Shown: positions 33,815-43,177, counted from the first letter of the stretch. The stretch: DNA of 64,000 nt from Pseudomonas sp. IAC-BECa141 (GCF_020544405.1 NZ_CP065410.1:310001-374000); one strand, 5' to 3'. Made by a program: numbers and translations. Notes: generated by a model not told the origin, from the letters alone.

Positions 33815-35206
33815 ATGAGCAGTACCCAAAGCTCCAATGGCCTCGAACAGGGGCTCAAACCGCGTCATGTGACCATGCTGTCGATCGCCGGGGTGATCGG
33901 TGCAGGTCTGTTCGTAGGCTCCGGCCATGCCATCGCCGCCGCCGGTCCCGCTGTTCTGCTGGCTTACGCCGCTGCTGGCGCGCTGGTTGTGCTGGTCATG
34001 CGCATGCTTGGCGAGATGGCTGTCGCCTCGCCTGACACTGGCTCGTTCTCGACTTACGCCGACCGTGCCATCGGTCATTGGGCCGGTTTCACCATCGGCT
34101 GGCTGTACTGGTGGTTCTGGGTTCTGGTGATTCCGCTGGAGGCCAACGCCGCCGCAACCATCCTGCACGCCTGGTTTCCGAGTGTGGAAATCTGGGCATT
34201 CGCGCTGATCATCACCATGCTGCTGACCGTGACCAACCTGTTCAGCGTGAAAAACTACGGTGAGTTCGAATTCTGGTTCGCCCTGCTCAAAGTCGTGGCG
34301 ATCATTGGTTTCATCATTCTCGGCGTCGCGGCCATTTTCGGCTTCCTGCCGAACAGCCAGGTCAGCGGCGTTTCGCACATCTTCGACACCCAGGGCTTCC
34401 TGCCGAACGGCATGGGCGCGGTGCTGGGCGCGATCCTGACCACCATGTTCTCCTTCATGGGTACTGAGATCGTGACCATTGCGGCCGCGGAATCGAAGAA
34501 CCCTGGCAAGCAGATTTCCAAGGCCACCAACTCGGTGATCTGGCGGATCGGCCTGTTCTACCTCGTATCGATCTTCATCGTTGTGGCTCTGGTGCCATGG
34601 AACGATCCTGCGCTGGCCAGCCTCGGTTCCTACCAGACCGTGCTTGAGCGCATGGGCATCCCGAATGCCAAGATGATCGTCGACATCGTGGTACTGGTCG
34701 CTGTGACCAGCTGCCTGAACTCGGCGCTGTACACCTCTTCGCGCATGCTGTTCTCCCTCGGCAAACGTGGCGATGCTCCAGCCATGTCGACCCGCACCAA
34801 CAAGAGCGGCACCCCCTACTGGGCGGTGATGCTGTCCACCGGCGCGGCGTTCCTGTGCACCTTCGCCAACTACGTGGCCCCGGCTGCGGTGTTCGAGTTC
34901 CTGCTGGCCAGCTCCGGCGCCATCGCACTGCTGGTGTACCTGGTGATCGCGATTTCGCAACTGCGCATGCGTAAACAACGCGTGGCTCGCGGCGAGAAAA
35001 TCGTCTTCAGCATGTGGCTGTTCCCGGGCCTGACCTACGCGGTGATCGTATTCATCGTGGCGGCCCTGACCATCATGCTGTTCCAGGAAGCCCACCGCGT
35101 GGAAATCCTCGCGACCGGCCTGCTGAGCCTGGTGGTTGTCGCGACCGGCCTGCTCGTGGCGCGTCGTCGCAAGGCAGAAAACCGTGGTGCGGTGGTGTTG
35201 AACTGA
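33815..35206 (+). CDS. gabP: Amino acid permease, GABA permease type (GabP)
   Basis: A 463-residue APC-superfamily transporter with 12 predicted helices. The start LKPRHVTMLSIAGVIGAGLFVGSGHAI carries the GAGLF substrate-site motif of helix 1. MMGTEIVTIAAAESKNP-like sequence (TFSFMGTEIVTIAAAESK region) and the SRMLFSLGKRGDAP loop are typical of GabP. It imports 4-aminobutyrate or a related amino acid with protons. ATG 33815 is preferred because the homologous protein begins there; the frame extends upstream to 33722 without a good start. The length equals the GabP I remember from P. aeruginosa. Confidence 0.82.
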   Translation: MSSTQSSNGLEQGLKPRHVTMLSIAGVIGAGLFVGSGHAIAAAGPAVLLAYAAAGALVVLVMRMLGEMAVASPDTGSFSTYADRAIGHWAGFTIGWLYWWFWVLVIPLEANAAATILHAWFPSVEIWAFALIITMLLTVTNLFSVKNYGEFEFWFALLKVVAIIGFIILGVAAIFGFLPNSQVSGVSHIFDTQGFLPNGMGAVLGAILTTMFSFMGTEIVTIAAAESKNPGKQISKATNSVIWRIGLFYLVSIFIVVALVPWNDPALASLGSYQTVLERMGIPNAKMIVDIVVLVAVTSCLNSALYTSSRMLFSLGKRGDAPAMSTRTNKSGTPYWAVMLSTGAAFLCTFANYVAPAAVFEFLLASSGAIALLVYLVIAISQLRMRKQRVARGEKIVFSMWLFPGLTYAVIVFIVAALTIMLFQEAHRVEILATGLLSLVVVATGLLVARRRKAENRGAVVLN

Positions 35207-35223
35207 TCCGTATCGCGTCATGC

Positions 35224-35262
35224 AAAACGGCCGCTGTCAGCGATGACAAGCGGCCGTTTTTG
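35224..35262 (+). terminator. Intrinsic terminator of the gabP-type gene
   Basis: A bulged long stem (AAAACGGCCGCT..TGTCA with TGACA..AGCGGCCGTTTT) around a GCGA loop is followed by five T residues, 17 bp past the stop. Confidence 0.8.
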
Positions 35263-35276
35263 TTTGCGGGCGAGGT

Positions 35277-35729
35277 TTATTCGCTCTTTTCTTCCTGCGC
35301 TTCGAGCGACTGGCCGTAGGTGTCCAGTGCCTTCCCGAAATCGGTGATGAACTGCGGCTCGCTCAACCAGGCCTGGGCGGTCTCGCGATCCATTCCGTCG
35401 GCCCACATGCGGTAGTCGATCAGCATGTCGGCGGCCAGGTGAGTGGCGGCCATGCCTTCGTCGTCAGCATTTTCCATGTCCAGCAGTTCAGGATGGTCGA
35501 CGATGATGAACGCCAGCTCCCGTAGCAGGGTCAGCAGCATTTCGTCGCGGCTGACGGCTTCGGCGTCGCGCATTTTGCTGAACATCGCCAGGGTGTATTC
35601 CGGGATCGGCTCCGCCAGGTGACCGTGGTCATCGTCCAGGGCCAGAGGTTTGCGGCCGACCATGCGGATCTGCTTGGCTTTGGCCTTGGCGCGTTTGGCG
35701 CGTTTCTGCTGCTTGTTCAGGGATGCCAT
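35277..35729 (-). CDS. Conserved hypothetical protein, tandem paralogue B
   Basis: A 150-residue soluble protein with a strongly basic start (MASLNKQQKRAKRAKAKAKQIR) and an acidic helical body. It shares the start and overall layout with the next gene upstream (35736-36149), including the shared pattern IDYRMWADGMD versus IEYRQWSTETD. The two are therefore tandem paralogues, 6 bp apart. I do not recognise the family. The basic tail suggests binding to nucleic acid or ribosomes. Confidence 0.75.
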   Translation of the reverse strand: MASLNKQQKRAKRAKAKAKQIRMVGRKPLALDDDHGHLAEPIPEYTLAMFSKMRDAEAVSRDEMLLTLLRELAFIIVDHPELLDMENADDEGMAATHLAADMLIDYRMWADGMDRETAQAWLSEPQFITDFGKALDTYGQSLEAQEEKSE

Positions 35730-35735
35730 GGGAAC

Positions 35736-36149
35736 TCAGTTTTTCTGTTGGGTTTGTGCGGCGATCGCGTCGGACGCGGCCACATAGTCTTTCTGGAATT
35801 CAGGCGACTCGATCCAGGCCAGGGCGCCGGCTTCGTCGGTTTCGGTGGACCACTGGCGGTACTCGATCAGGGCGGCGAGGATGAAATCCATCGCGCCTTC
35901 TTCGCCTTCCTGCTCGTACACCAGCTCCAGCAACGGGTCCTCGAGGAATGCGGTGCACATGGCCTGCTGGCTGATCTTCTCGGCGTCGATCATTTTCTTG
36001 AACAGTTCGGTCAGGTCCACCGATTCGAAATCGATGCGGTCGTCGTTCGGGTCCAGCTCGACCGGTGCTTCGGCACGCTTGGTGCGGTTCTGCCTGGCTT
36101 TGGTCTTGGCTCGGGCGGCGCGTTTTTGCTGCTTGTTGGCGGAAGCCAT
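35736..36149 (-). CDS. Conserved hypothetical protein, tandem paralogue A
   Basis: A 137-residue protein starting MASANKQQKRAARAKTKARQNR and followed by an acidic helical region (FKKMIDAEKISQQAMCTAFLEDP). It is paralogous to the gene just downstream. ATG 36149 was chosen because the basic start aligns with the paralogue; the frame extends further upstream without support. Function unknown. Confidence 0.75.
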   Translation of the reverse strand: MASANKQQKRAARAKTKARQNRTKRAEAPVELDPNDDRIDFESVDLTELFKKMIDAEKISQQAMCTAFLEDPLLELVYEQEGEEGAMDFILAALIEYRQWSTETDEAGALAWIESPEFQKDYVAASDAIAAQTQQKN

Positions 36150-36169
36150 GGTGTGTGTTCCGTGGTGCG

Positions 36170-37141
36170 TTAAAGGGCTTGGCTGCGTGGGATTTTGCGC
36201 CCCGGGGTGTCGGAGGCCAGTTCGCCGGTCTGCAGCCAGGTCAGAGCGATGGGCCATAGTGTGGCTTGGTATGCGCTGCGAAAAAAGGCGAAATGTCCGA
36301 CTTGCTGTTCACCGATGTCCTGCGGCTCGATTCGCAGGTGGGTCCTTTGCGCGTTGTGAAAGTAAGCGAGCAGGCGTTCGATGGCGGCAATCGTGCCGTA
36401 GGGATCGTCGCTGATGCTGATTGCCAGGGCTTTGGCCCGGACGTTGGCGAAGGGCAAGTCGGTCATCGTTCTGCCGCTCGGGCGCCGCTCATAACGTGCG
36501 TCCGGCGTGCTCCAGTCGCGCACCACGCCGGCGGGGGTGTCTTCCAGCCAGCCAAGCCGTTTGCCCGGAAAGTAGCCACAGAACAGCGTGACCAGCGGCA
36601 TCAGCAGGTGCCATTTGCCGAACATCCGCCAGCGGTGCTCGGGCGCGTAATCGCGCCAGTAAGCGAATTGCGCGCCGACCGTCACCAGTCGCCGGATTAT
36701 CTTCCCGGACGCCCCCAGGCCTGCTGCGCAGCCACCGAAGCTGTGCCCGACCACATCGATCGGCTGCCCGGGGAACTCCCGCTGCGCGCGTTTGAGCATC
36801 GCCTCGAAATCCAGCGCGCCCCAATCCGTCCATGAAGCCTGCAAATGCCTCATCGATTTCGGTCGTGATTCACCAATGCCCCGGTAGTCGTAAATGATCA
36901 CGTCGAAGCCGTTGGCGAAAAGGTACGCCGCGAAGCGCGAATAGTGACGGCAGCGCACGGACGTGGCGGCGTTGATGATTACCACTGGGCGTTGTGGGTC
37001 TGGTGAGGCGTGACGCCAGGTGAAACCGCCGAGCAGATAACCGTCGGCGGCAGGTTCCCGAAAGGGGGCGTCCTGAACATCGCTTGCGAGTGTGGTTCTG
37101 TTCCGGGCAGCTTCCAGTGCGTGCGTGTCTTGAAAACCCAT
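36170..37141 (-). CDS. Alpha/beta-fold hydrolase
   Basis: A 323-residue hydrolase. The nucleophile elbow is VVGHSFGGCAAGL, the oxyanion region is PVVIINAATSVRCRHYSRFA and DVIIYDYRGIGESRP precedes it. A late GHFAFFR supplies the likely catalytic His. It resembles the YheT/serine aminopeptidase-like group of predicted hydrolases. No signal peptide is seen. The start at 37141 (MGFQDTHALEAAR) follows AAGG. The substrate is unknown. It lies 69 bp downstream of the YhcG-type nuclease gene on the same strand. Confidence 0.85.
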   Translation of the reverse strand: MGFQDTHALEAARNRTTLASDVQDAPFREPAADGYLLGGFTWRHASPDPQRPVVIINAATSVRCRHYSRFAAYLFANGFDVIIYDYRGIGESRPKSMRHLQASWTDWGALDFEAMLKRAQREFPGQPIDVVGHSFGGCAAGLGASGKIIRRLVTVGAQFAYWRDYAPEHRWRMFGKWHLLMPLVTLFCGYFPGKRLGWLEDTPAGVVRDWSTPDARYERRPSGRTMTDLPFANVRAKALAISISDDPYGTIAAIERLLAYFHNAQRTHLRIEPQDIGEQQVGHFAFFRSAYQATLWPIALTWLQTGELASDTPGRKIPRSQAL

Positions 37142-37210
37142 GGCTCTCGACCTTCGCGGAGTAGCTGCCAACGATAGTCCCAGCTGGCTCGGTGAACAAT
37201 CCGTCGGCGA

Positions 37211-38269
37211 TCAATCAGCCGTCTGATCGCTCAAGCGCTCTTCCAGCAGCGTGTGTTCCCGATTCAACTCCGCTCTTAACTCCTCTTCGCTCGGCAGCAC
37301 CAGTTTGTAGCTGCTGGCGAACAGTTGTTCATTACCCTTGAGGATCGTGTAGCGCGCCACCGATTCATTTTGTTGGGCACAGAGAATGATCCCCACCGTT
37401 GGCCCGTCGCCCTCGCTACGTTTGAGGTCGTCGTACATGCGGATGTACATGTCCATCTGGCCTACGTCCCGAGCACTGAGTTTGCCGCGCTTCAGATCGA
37501 GGATGACGAAGCATTTGAGCAGGTAGTTGTAGAACACCAGGTCAATGTAAAAATCATCGTCGCCAGCGCTGATGCGTTGCTGGCGACCGACAAAAGCGAA
37601 GCCTTTGCCCAGCTCAAGGAGAAATCCCTGGAGCTGGTCGATCAAGGCTTGCTCCAGTTCGGATTCCTGAAGCTTGCCCGGTGATGGCAGGCCGAGAAAT
37701 TCCAGCAGGACCGGGTCGCGGATGAATTCCCGGGGATTGCTTTTCATCGCGGCAATGTTGGTTGCGGCCTCTGCATAGACGTCGGTTTTGTCCCGACTCA
37801 TCAACAGACGTTCGTAGTAGAGGGTGTTGATCTGGCGATCGAGGGCACGGCTTGACCAGTTTTGCGCAGCGGCTTCGTTCATGTACCACTGCCGGGCGGG
37901 TTCGCTTTCGACCTGCAATATCCTGCGGTAATGGGTCCAGCTCAATTCGAGACGCAGTGCGTCTCGAATTGGAAAGAGCTGATAAAACTGCCGCATTTTT
38001 CGAAGATTGGTAACGTCGAAGCCTTTCCCAAAGTCTGCAGTCAGCTCCTTCGCCAGCGTAGCCAGAAGCTGTTTTCCGTACCCCGCACGCCGGGCTCCCT
38101 GTTGCTCGAACTCGACAATGTGTCGCCCGATCTGCCAGCAGGTCTGGACTTGAATTGTGTCGACCGTTCGCAGCACTTTCTGCCTGGCCTCGCGTATCAG
38201 GTCGCCCAGATCGCCCAGCAGCGACTCAAGTTTTGAATCTTGTGGTTCAGCCGTTTCCAGTTGGCTCAT
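37211..38269 (-). CDS. PDDEXK nuclease-domain protein (YhcG/DUF1016)
   Basis: A 352-residue protein. The N-terminal half (about 20-170) is the DUF1016 helical domain (WQIGRHIVEFEQQGARRAGYGKQLL ... SWTHYRRIL). The C-terminal half is a PDDEXK nuclease fold with DDDFYIDLVFYN and VILDLKRGKLSARDVGQMDMY. The second acidic residue is Asp in DLK, where Glu is common. Relatives are often found among restriction and phage-defence genes; here it is alone. GGAAGA lies 4 bases before ATG 38269. The activity is inferred. Confidence 0.85.
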   Translation of the reverse strand: MSQLETAEPQDSKLESLLGDLGDLIREARQKVLRTVDTIQVQTCWQIGRHIVEFEQQGARRAGYGKQLLATLAKELTADFGKGFDVTNLRKMRQFYQLFPIRDALRLELSWTHYRRILQVESEPARQWYMNEAAAQNWSSRALDRQINTLYYERLLMSRDKTDVYAEAATNIAAMKSNPREFIRDPVLLEFLGLPSPGKLQESELEQALIDQLQGFLLELGKGFAFVGRQQRISAGDDDFYIDLVFYNYLLKCFVILDLKRGKLSARDVGQMDMYIRMYDDLKRSEGDGPTVGIILCAQQNESVARYTILKGNEQLFASSYKLVLPSEEELRAELNREHTLLEERLSDQTAD

Positions 38270-38445
38270 CAGGTCTTCCGGCTCGGGGTGAACAGAAGCA
38301 AGAGCATGCCAATTGTTCAGGGCCTGGGGATGCCGGCCGTGTCTGATGCCACTGAAGGAAGAGTGGGCGGGTTTTGCGAGATCAGGCTGACGGAGTCCGC
38401 GAACGAGGAGTACGGCGTGTAGTCCTTTTCGTATCAACCGCAACT

Positions 38446-38503
38446 CCCAATCGTTCTAAAACCCACCCCGCAAGACAAAATCTAAAAAGAGGTAACGATT
38501 GGG
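38446..38503. repeat. 10-bp perfect inverted repeat with 38-bp spacer
   Basis: CCCAATCGTT (38446-38455) and AACGATTGGG (38494-38503) lie in the upstream region of the secreted small protein gene, ending 27 bp before its start. No T-run follows. It may be an operator, a long-range RNA stem or the remnant ends of a small element. Confidence 0.5.
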
Positions 38504-38530
38504 TTCCGCGAGAGCCCGGGAGTCGTCCTC

Positions 38531-38980
38531 ATGAAACGTGTTCTTTCATTCGTGCTGCCCGTTGCCGCTGCTGCGGTGCTGCTGTTTCCGGCCATGGCGC
38601 AGGCTGCGAGTCTGGAGCCGATCGACAGCTCCGCTGTGCAGGCTCAGCAGCAAGAACAAAACGGCGTTCGCTATCTGGCTGGCGGGATTGGCGAAGATGA
38701 GTCGAAAGCCATTCAGCAATCCGCGGGCTACAACCTGCACATGACGTTCGCCGTCGGCATGCAAAACCAATACACCGCCGATGTCGACGTGATGATCCAG
38801 AAAGCTCCGGGTCAGACCGTGCTGACGCTGAATCAGACCGGGCCATTGGTCTACGTGCAGTTGCCGCCCGGCAAATACACGGTCGTGGCGACCCGCAACG
38901 GTGAAACACGCCGGGATGCGGCCGAAATAGGCGGCGGTGCTGCGCGCAATCTGGTTTTTCACTGGAATGACAACAGCTAG
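38531..38980 (+). CDS. Secreted hypothetical protein with a beta-sandwich-like domain
   Basis: A 149-residue protein with a clear signal peptide (MKRVLSFVLPVAAAAVLLFPAMAQAA). The segment GPLVYVQLPPGKYTVVATRNGETRRDAAEI resembles the carboxypeptidase regulatory-like/PEGA fold seen in surface and periplasmic proteins. No catalytic residues or lipobox are seen. GGGAG lies about 10 bases before the start. The role is unknown; a periplasmic location is expected. Confidence 0.75.
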   Translation: MKRVLSFVLPVAAAAVLLFPAMAQAASLEPIDSSAVQAQQQEQNGVRYLAGGIGEDESKAIQQSAGYNLHMTFAVGMQNQYTADVDVMIQKAPGQTVLTLNQTGPLVYVQLPPGKYTVVATRNGETRRDAAEIGGGAARNLVFHWNDNS

Positions 38981-38985
38981 TAGCG

Positions 38986-39315
38986 TTACCGGTCGCGCCG
39001 GGATGGCGTGACCGTTGCCGTGCGGCCCAGCCAGATCAATACCCATGCTGCGCCCGACAGGAAGAGGGCGAGGAGGCAATGCGTGGCGATGGCAAACCAG
39101 AAGTTGGCGGGTTGTGTGGTCAACGAATACACGGCGAAGTGTTTGCCGCGAGCCAGGTTGCCGATGCGTCCCTGAATCAAACCGTCCACGGTTTCATAGG
39201 CGATCAGGCCGGTACACAGCATGAACATCAGGCCGAGAGCGATCATCAGCCAGTCGGTGCGTTTTATCGGTGGAGCGGGATGGGGGAGGGGAACGCGGGT
39301 TCTTTTCTGGTTCAT
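38986..39315 (-). CDS. Small membrane protein, two helices
   Basis: A 109-residue protein with a Pro-rich basic start and two hydrophobic helices (about 21-43 and 73-95) joined by a polar loop, ending in basic residues. It is convergent with the secreted protein gene, 5 bp apart. No family recognised; the inner membrane is the likely location. Confidence 0.65.
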   Translation of the reverse strand: MNQKRTRVPLPHPAPPIKRTDWLMIALGLMFMLCTGLIAYETVDGLIQGRIGNLARGKHFAVYSLTTQPANFWFAIATHCLLALFLSGAAWVLIWLGRTATVTPSRRDR

Positions 39316-39411
39316 CGCGCGGATGACCCTCTTGCGTAAGGGTTGAGCAACGTATCGCGATTTCCGGTCTGCAAGAAGGGCGGAATCGGGTCACCGTCAA
39401 ATCGCAGGCAT

Positions 39412-39444
39412 AAAAAAACCCTGAATCTTGCGATTCAGGGTTTT
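39412..39444 (-). terminator. Terminator of tRNA-Phe
   Basis: A perfect 13-bp stem, AAAACCCTGAATC/GATTCAGGGTTTT, has a TTGC loop and an extended T-run on the minus strand, 8 bp past the tRNA 3' end. Confidence 0.8.
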
Positions 39445-39451
39445 CGGTATT

Positions 39452-39527
39452 TGGTGCCCAGAGACGGAATCGAACCGCCGACACGGGGATTTTCAATCCC
39501 CTGCTCTACCGACTGAGCTATCTGGGC
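39452..39527 (-). tRNA. tRNA-Phe (anticodon GAA)
   Basis: A 76-base cloverleaf with encoded CCA (39454-39452). The acceptor stem is GCCCAGA with TCTGGGC and the anticodon stem is GGGGA/TCCCC with loop TTGAAAA, giving anticodon GAA for phenylalanine. The T-arm contains GGTTCGATTCC. Confidence 0.97.
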
Positions 39528-39537
39528 AACGGGGCGC

Positions 39538-39566
39538 ATTAAAAGGGTTTTTCGGATTTGCGTCAA
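39538..39566 (-). promoter_or_regulatory. Promoter of tRNA-Phe
   Basis: On the minus strand TTGACG (39566-39561) and TTTAAT (39543-39538) are 17 bp apart, ending 11 bp before the mature tRNA 5' end. A GC-rich discriminator (GCGCCCCG) follows the -10, as expected for stringently controlled promoters. Confidence 0.7.
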
Positions 39567-39618
39567 CGACTTTTTTAAAATTTCTTAAATTAATTCCGTC
39601 GCTTACGAAATCCGGGGG

Positions 39619-39891
39619 TTATTCGGCTGGCGGAACGTAGCCTTCGGCCTGAGCGTATTCCTCGCCGGAGAAGTACTTGTCCATTTCGCCCTGAAGAAAT
39701 TTGCGGTCTTCGGCGTTCATCATGTTCAGGCGTTTTTCGTTGATCAGCAGGGTCTGGTGTTTCTGCCAGTCGGCCCAGGCCTTGGCCGAGACGTGTTCGA
39801 AAATGTCCTGGCCCTTGGCGCCCGGGTACGGTGGGCGCTCCAGACCTTCGAGTTGTTCTTTGTATTTGCGGCACATTACGGTGCGGGTCAT
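39619..39891 (-). CDS. yggX: YggX, Fe(2+)-trafficking/oxidative damage protection protein
   Basis: A 90-residue protein of full family length starting [24 protein letters not shown], with the conserved Cys7 and the [19 protein letters not shown] block. YggX protects iron-sulphur enzymes from oxidants. It overlaps the mutY stop by 4 bp, the standard mutY-yggX arrangement; both reduce oxidative damage. Confidence 0.95.
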   Translation of the reverse strand: MTRTVMCRKYKEQLEGLERPPYPGAKGQDIFEHVSAKAWADWQKHQTLLINEKRLNMMNAEDRKFLQGEMDKYFSGEEYAQAEGYVPPAE

Positions 39892-40955
39892 GTCGACTCT
39901 CCTGCATTCAAGACGGCGGCCGCGCGTTCGAGCAAGGTCTTGACCGGGGCGGCGAGGCCCAGGCGCGGCGGGGTGGCGAGGTTATACCAGAGCCAGTCGG
40001 CCTCGGCCACGTGACCGCCGACCTCCTGCACCTGAACCAGCCAGGGTTCGATGGACAGCTGGAAGTGGCTGAATGTGTGGACAAGGCTCGGCAGCGCCTG
40101 CTGCTCGCCCAGTTCCAGCGAGTGCTGCGCGGCGAGGTGTTGCAGGTCGTCGAGGTCATCGAGCTCCGGCAGGCTCCACAAACCGCCCCACAATCCGCTG
40201 GACGGTCGACGATAAAGCAGAATTGCGCCGTTCTCGTTGGCCAACAGCGGCATCAGCGTGCGTTTCTGCGGGATGGCCTTGCGCGGCTTGGGGATCGGGT
40301 AACGCGTCTCCAGGCCGAGCAGGTGCGCTTCACAGCCCTTTTTCAGCGGACACAGCAGGCAGCTCGGTTTACTACGGGTGCACAGCGTGGCGCCCAGGTC
40401 CATCATCGCCTGGGTGTAGGCGTTGACCCGATCCTGCGGCGTGAAGCGCTCGGCGTTGGCCCACAGCTGTTTCGCGACCTTAGGCTCGCCGGGGTAGCCT
40501 TCTTGCGCGGTAAAGCGCGCCAGCACCCGTTTGACGTTGCCGTCGAGAATCGGCGCACGCAGGCCCATGCTGATGCTGGCGATCGCGCCGGCCGTGGACA
40601 GGCCAATGCCCGGCAGTTCGGTGAGCTTCTCGACATCCCGGGGAAACTCGCCGCCGTACTGGCTGACGACGATCTTCGCGGTCTTCTGCAGATTGCGCGC
40701 GCGGGTGTAGTAACCCAGGCCCGTCCACAAGTGCAGCACTTCATCCTCCGGCGCTTCGGCCAGGGCTTCGACCGTCGGCAGCGCGGCCATGAAGCGGTCG
40801 AAGTAATTGAGCACGGTGCTGACCTGGGTCTGCTGCAACATGATCTCGGACACCCACACCCGGTACGGGTTGATGTTCTGTTGCCAGGGCAAATCATGGC
40901 GGCCGTGGCGGTCGAACCATTCCAGCACCGCCGTGGAAAACTGCTCCGCTCTCAT
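39888..40955 (-). CDS. mutY: MutY, A/G-specific adenine DNA glycosylase
   Basis: A 355-residue glycosylase. It has a helix-hairpin-helix with [14 protein letters not shown], the catalytic Asp in [12 protein letters not shown], and the iron-sulphur cluster cysteines [19 protein letters not shown]-terminal Nudix-like domain recognises 8-oxoguanine. It removes adenine mispaired with 8-oxoG. ATG 40955 overlaps the asmA stop by 4 bp; a longer frame extends into asmA and was rejected. Confidence 0.95.
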   Translation of the reverse strand: MRAEQFSTAVLEWFDRHGRHDLPWQQNINPYRVWVSEIMLQQTQVSTVLNYFDRFMAALPTVEALAEAPEDEVLHLWTGLGYYTRARNLQKTAKIVVSQYGGEFPRDVEKLTELPGIGLSTAGAIASISMGLRAPILDGNVKRVLARFTAQEGYPGEPKVAKQLWANAERFTPQDRVNAYTQAMMDLGATLCTRSKPSCLLCPLKKGCEAHLLGLETRYPIPKPRKAIPQKRTLMPLLANENGAILLYRRPSSGLWGGLWSLPELDDLDDLQHLAAQHSLELGEQQALPSLVHTFSHFQLSIEPWLVQVQEVGGHVAEADWLWYNLATPPRLGLAAPVKTLLERAAAVLNAGEST

Positions 40956-43177
40956 CGCTTGAACAGCCCCTTCAATGCGTTTTTCAGTTCCGGGCTGACT
41001 TTGTCGCCCAGTTTCTCGTCGATTTTTTCGCTGAGCTTGTCGCCGGCCATTTTGGTCGCGACCTGGCCCAGGCGCTCGTTGTCCACGCGGCAGGCCTTGG
41101 CGCCCAGTTCCAGCGGGCCACGGCAGCGCAGCGGCCATTCGATGCCGACGAACTTCTCGCCGACCTGGCAGGCCGGATCCGGCATGGCACTGGTATCGCC
41201 TTCGACGATGATGCCGACGCGGTAATCCATGCCCAGCACCTTGAGGTCGATATCGCCGTCACCGTTGACGCTCATGCCGGGGATGCGCACTTTCAAGTCC
41301 GGGTTGCTGGCCACGCCGTTGCGGAAGGTGAGGTTGCCCTTGAGTTCCTGGAACGGCGTGTCCTTGCCGCGCGGCTCACCGCTCAGGGATTTGCGGTTGA
41401 GCGTGGCGATGCCCTTGCACAGTTGCTGCTCAAGGTTGGCGTTGAGCAATACGCCATTGTTGATCACAAAACTGGCGTTGCCGTTGAGGGTGTCGATCAG
41501 CGCCTGCTGGCTGTTGCCGCTGCCGGTGACGGTACTGGTGAGATTGACCAGACCTTTGACCGGCGGATTCTTGCCCTGGCTTTCGAGGATTTTCTCCACC
41601 GGCACCCGGTTGATCCGGGTTTGCAGGTTCAGCACCGGCGCTGTCTGGCGCACATCCAGCGTGCCCTTGGCTTCGAAGTCGCCGTTGTACAGCTCGCCGC
41701 GCAGATTTTCCAGGGTCAGCAGGCCGCCCTGGCCGGTGGCTTTCAGTGCGGCGTTCTGGATCGGCAGCTTGTCGAGGGTCAACTGGCCGAAGGTCAGGTC
41801 GGCGTTTACGTCGAGTTTGCTCAGGCGCTCAACCGGGAACAGGCGCTCGGTGCTCCAGGCGCTTTTGCTCGGTTTTTCCGGCAGCGGTGTGCTGCCGGCA
41901 CCGGCCATCGCATCGGCCTCGGTGTTGGCAACTTCGGCCTGGCGGACCTGGGTGGCGTTGTTGGCTTTCTCCGATTTCGGCGGCAGGTAGCGGTCGACAT
42001 TGAAGGTGTCGGCCTTGAGGATCGCCCGCAGCGATTGCTTGGCGAAATCTTCGACGGCGATGCGGCCGCTGAAGCTGCTGTCGTCGAGTTTCAGGTTGAT
42101 GTTGTCCAGCGAAACGCTGGTCGGCGTGGCGGCGACACGGCTGACCAGTTCAACCTTGCTCAGGCTGCCTTCTGCCATGGCTGGCAAGGTCTGACCGATG
42201 CTGTCGACGAATTTCGCCAGGTCGAACTGGGCAATGGAAATCCCGCCGGTGATCTGTGGCGTCTTGTCCAGGTCGTTGGCTTTCAGCTCGCCCAAGGCAC
42301 GCAGTTGATTGACCGACAGCTTGATGCCGGTCCATTCGGCGACGTTGGCGGCCTTGTCCAGCAATAACTGGCCTTGGGCGGCGAAGGTCACGGTTTTGCC
42401 TTGCAGCGGATCGCCGGCGACTTCGCCGGAAAGCTTCAGGTCTTCGAACTTGTAGCGTTGCAGGGCGCGCTCGAAGCGCAGCTCGCCGTTAAGCTCGGTG
42501 CGCACCCGCAGCACTGGCTGATTGGTGCCGAGAAATGCGGTGGCCTTGACCGGGATGTTGGTCGAATCGTGGACCGCACCGGTGCTCAGCTGAATGCTTT
42601 CGGCGCTGAATTGCTTGCCGGTCAGCTCGTCGTTGTATTCCACGCGGGCGTTGTTGACGGTCAGGCTGTCGATGTCGAGGCGGATCGGCTGGGCCGGTTT
42701 TTCCGGTTGCGGGGTGGTCTCGGGTGCGGTTTCGGCGGTGGTGGTCGGTGCCGGTGTGCTGCCGGCCTTGGGCGGCACCTTGCCGATGTCTTCCCAGTTG
42801 CCGTGACCATTCTTGTCGCGATTCAGGCGCAGGTTCAGGCCTTCGACGCGCACATCGCTCATCTGGACTTCGCGGCGCAGCAGCGGCAACACGCGCACGG
42901 ACAGGCCGAGCATCTGCAGGTCGGCAAACGGTTCGGCAGGCTTGGCCAGAGTCGCGACGCTGGCCTCGTGCAGTTCCAGGCCGAGCCACGGGAACAGGCT
43001 CCAGCCGATGTCGCCATTGAGCGTCAGCTCGATGTGGGCCTTGTCGCGGGCAATCTGGCGGATCTCGTCTTTGTAGTCGTTGGGATCAAACAGGTGGGTC
43101 AGGGCGAAGCCCGCCGCCACAATGATCAGCAACAGCCCGAGAAGTACCAGACCCAGGATTTTGCCGAACGCTTTCAT
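40952..43177 (-). CDS. asmA: AsmA-family envelope protein
   Basis: A 741-residue protein anchored by one N-terminal helix (MKAFGKILGLVLLGLLLIIVAAGFAL). It carries the AsmA N-terminal domain (LTHLFDPNDYKDEIRQIARDKAHIELTLNGDIGWSLFPWLGLEL) and a C-terminal AsmA_2-like repeat (LESQGKNPPVKGLVNLTSTVTGSG). A low-complexity Thr/Pro/Glu linker lies near 140-165. AsmA-like proteins are thought to move phospholipids across the periplasm. It is the first gene of an asmA-mutY-yggX unit. Confidence 0.92.
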   Translation of the reverse strand: MKAFGKILGLVLLGLLLIIVAAGFALTHLFDPNDYKDEIRQIARDKAHIELTLNGDIGWSLFPWLGLELHEASVATLAKPAEPFADLQMLGLSVRVLPLLRREVQMSDVRVEGLNLRLNRDKNGHGNWEDIGKVPPKAGSTPAPTTTAETAPETTPQPEKPAQPIRLDIDSLTVNNARVEYNDELTGKQFSAESIQLSTGAVHDSTNIPVKATAFLGTNQPVLRVRTELNGELRFERALQRYKFEDLKLSGEVAGDPLQGKTVTFAAQGQLLLDKAANVAEWTGIKLSVNQLRALGELKANDLDKTPQITGGISIAQFDLAKFVDSIGQTLPAMAEGSLSKVELVSRVAATPTSVSLDNINLKLDDSSFSGRIAVEDFAKQSLRAILKADTFNVDRYLPPKSEKANNATQVRQAEVANTEADAMAGAGSTPLPEKPSKSAWSTERLFPVERLSKLDVNADLTFGQLTLDKLPIQNAALKATGQGGLLTLENLRGELYNGDFEAKGTLDVRQTAPVLNLQTRINRVPVEKILESQGKNPPVKGLVNLTSTVTGSGNSQQALIDTLNGNASFVINNGVLLNANLEQQLCKGIATLNRKSLSGEPRGKDTPFQELKGNLTFRNGVASNPDLKVRIPGMSVNGDGDIDLKVLGMDYRVGIIVEGDTSAMPDPACQVGEKFVGIEWPLRCRGPLELGAKACRVDNERLGQVATKMAGDKLSEKIDEKLGDKVSPELKNALKGLFKR

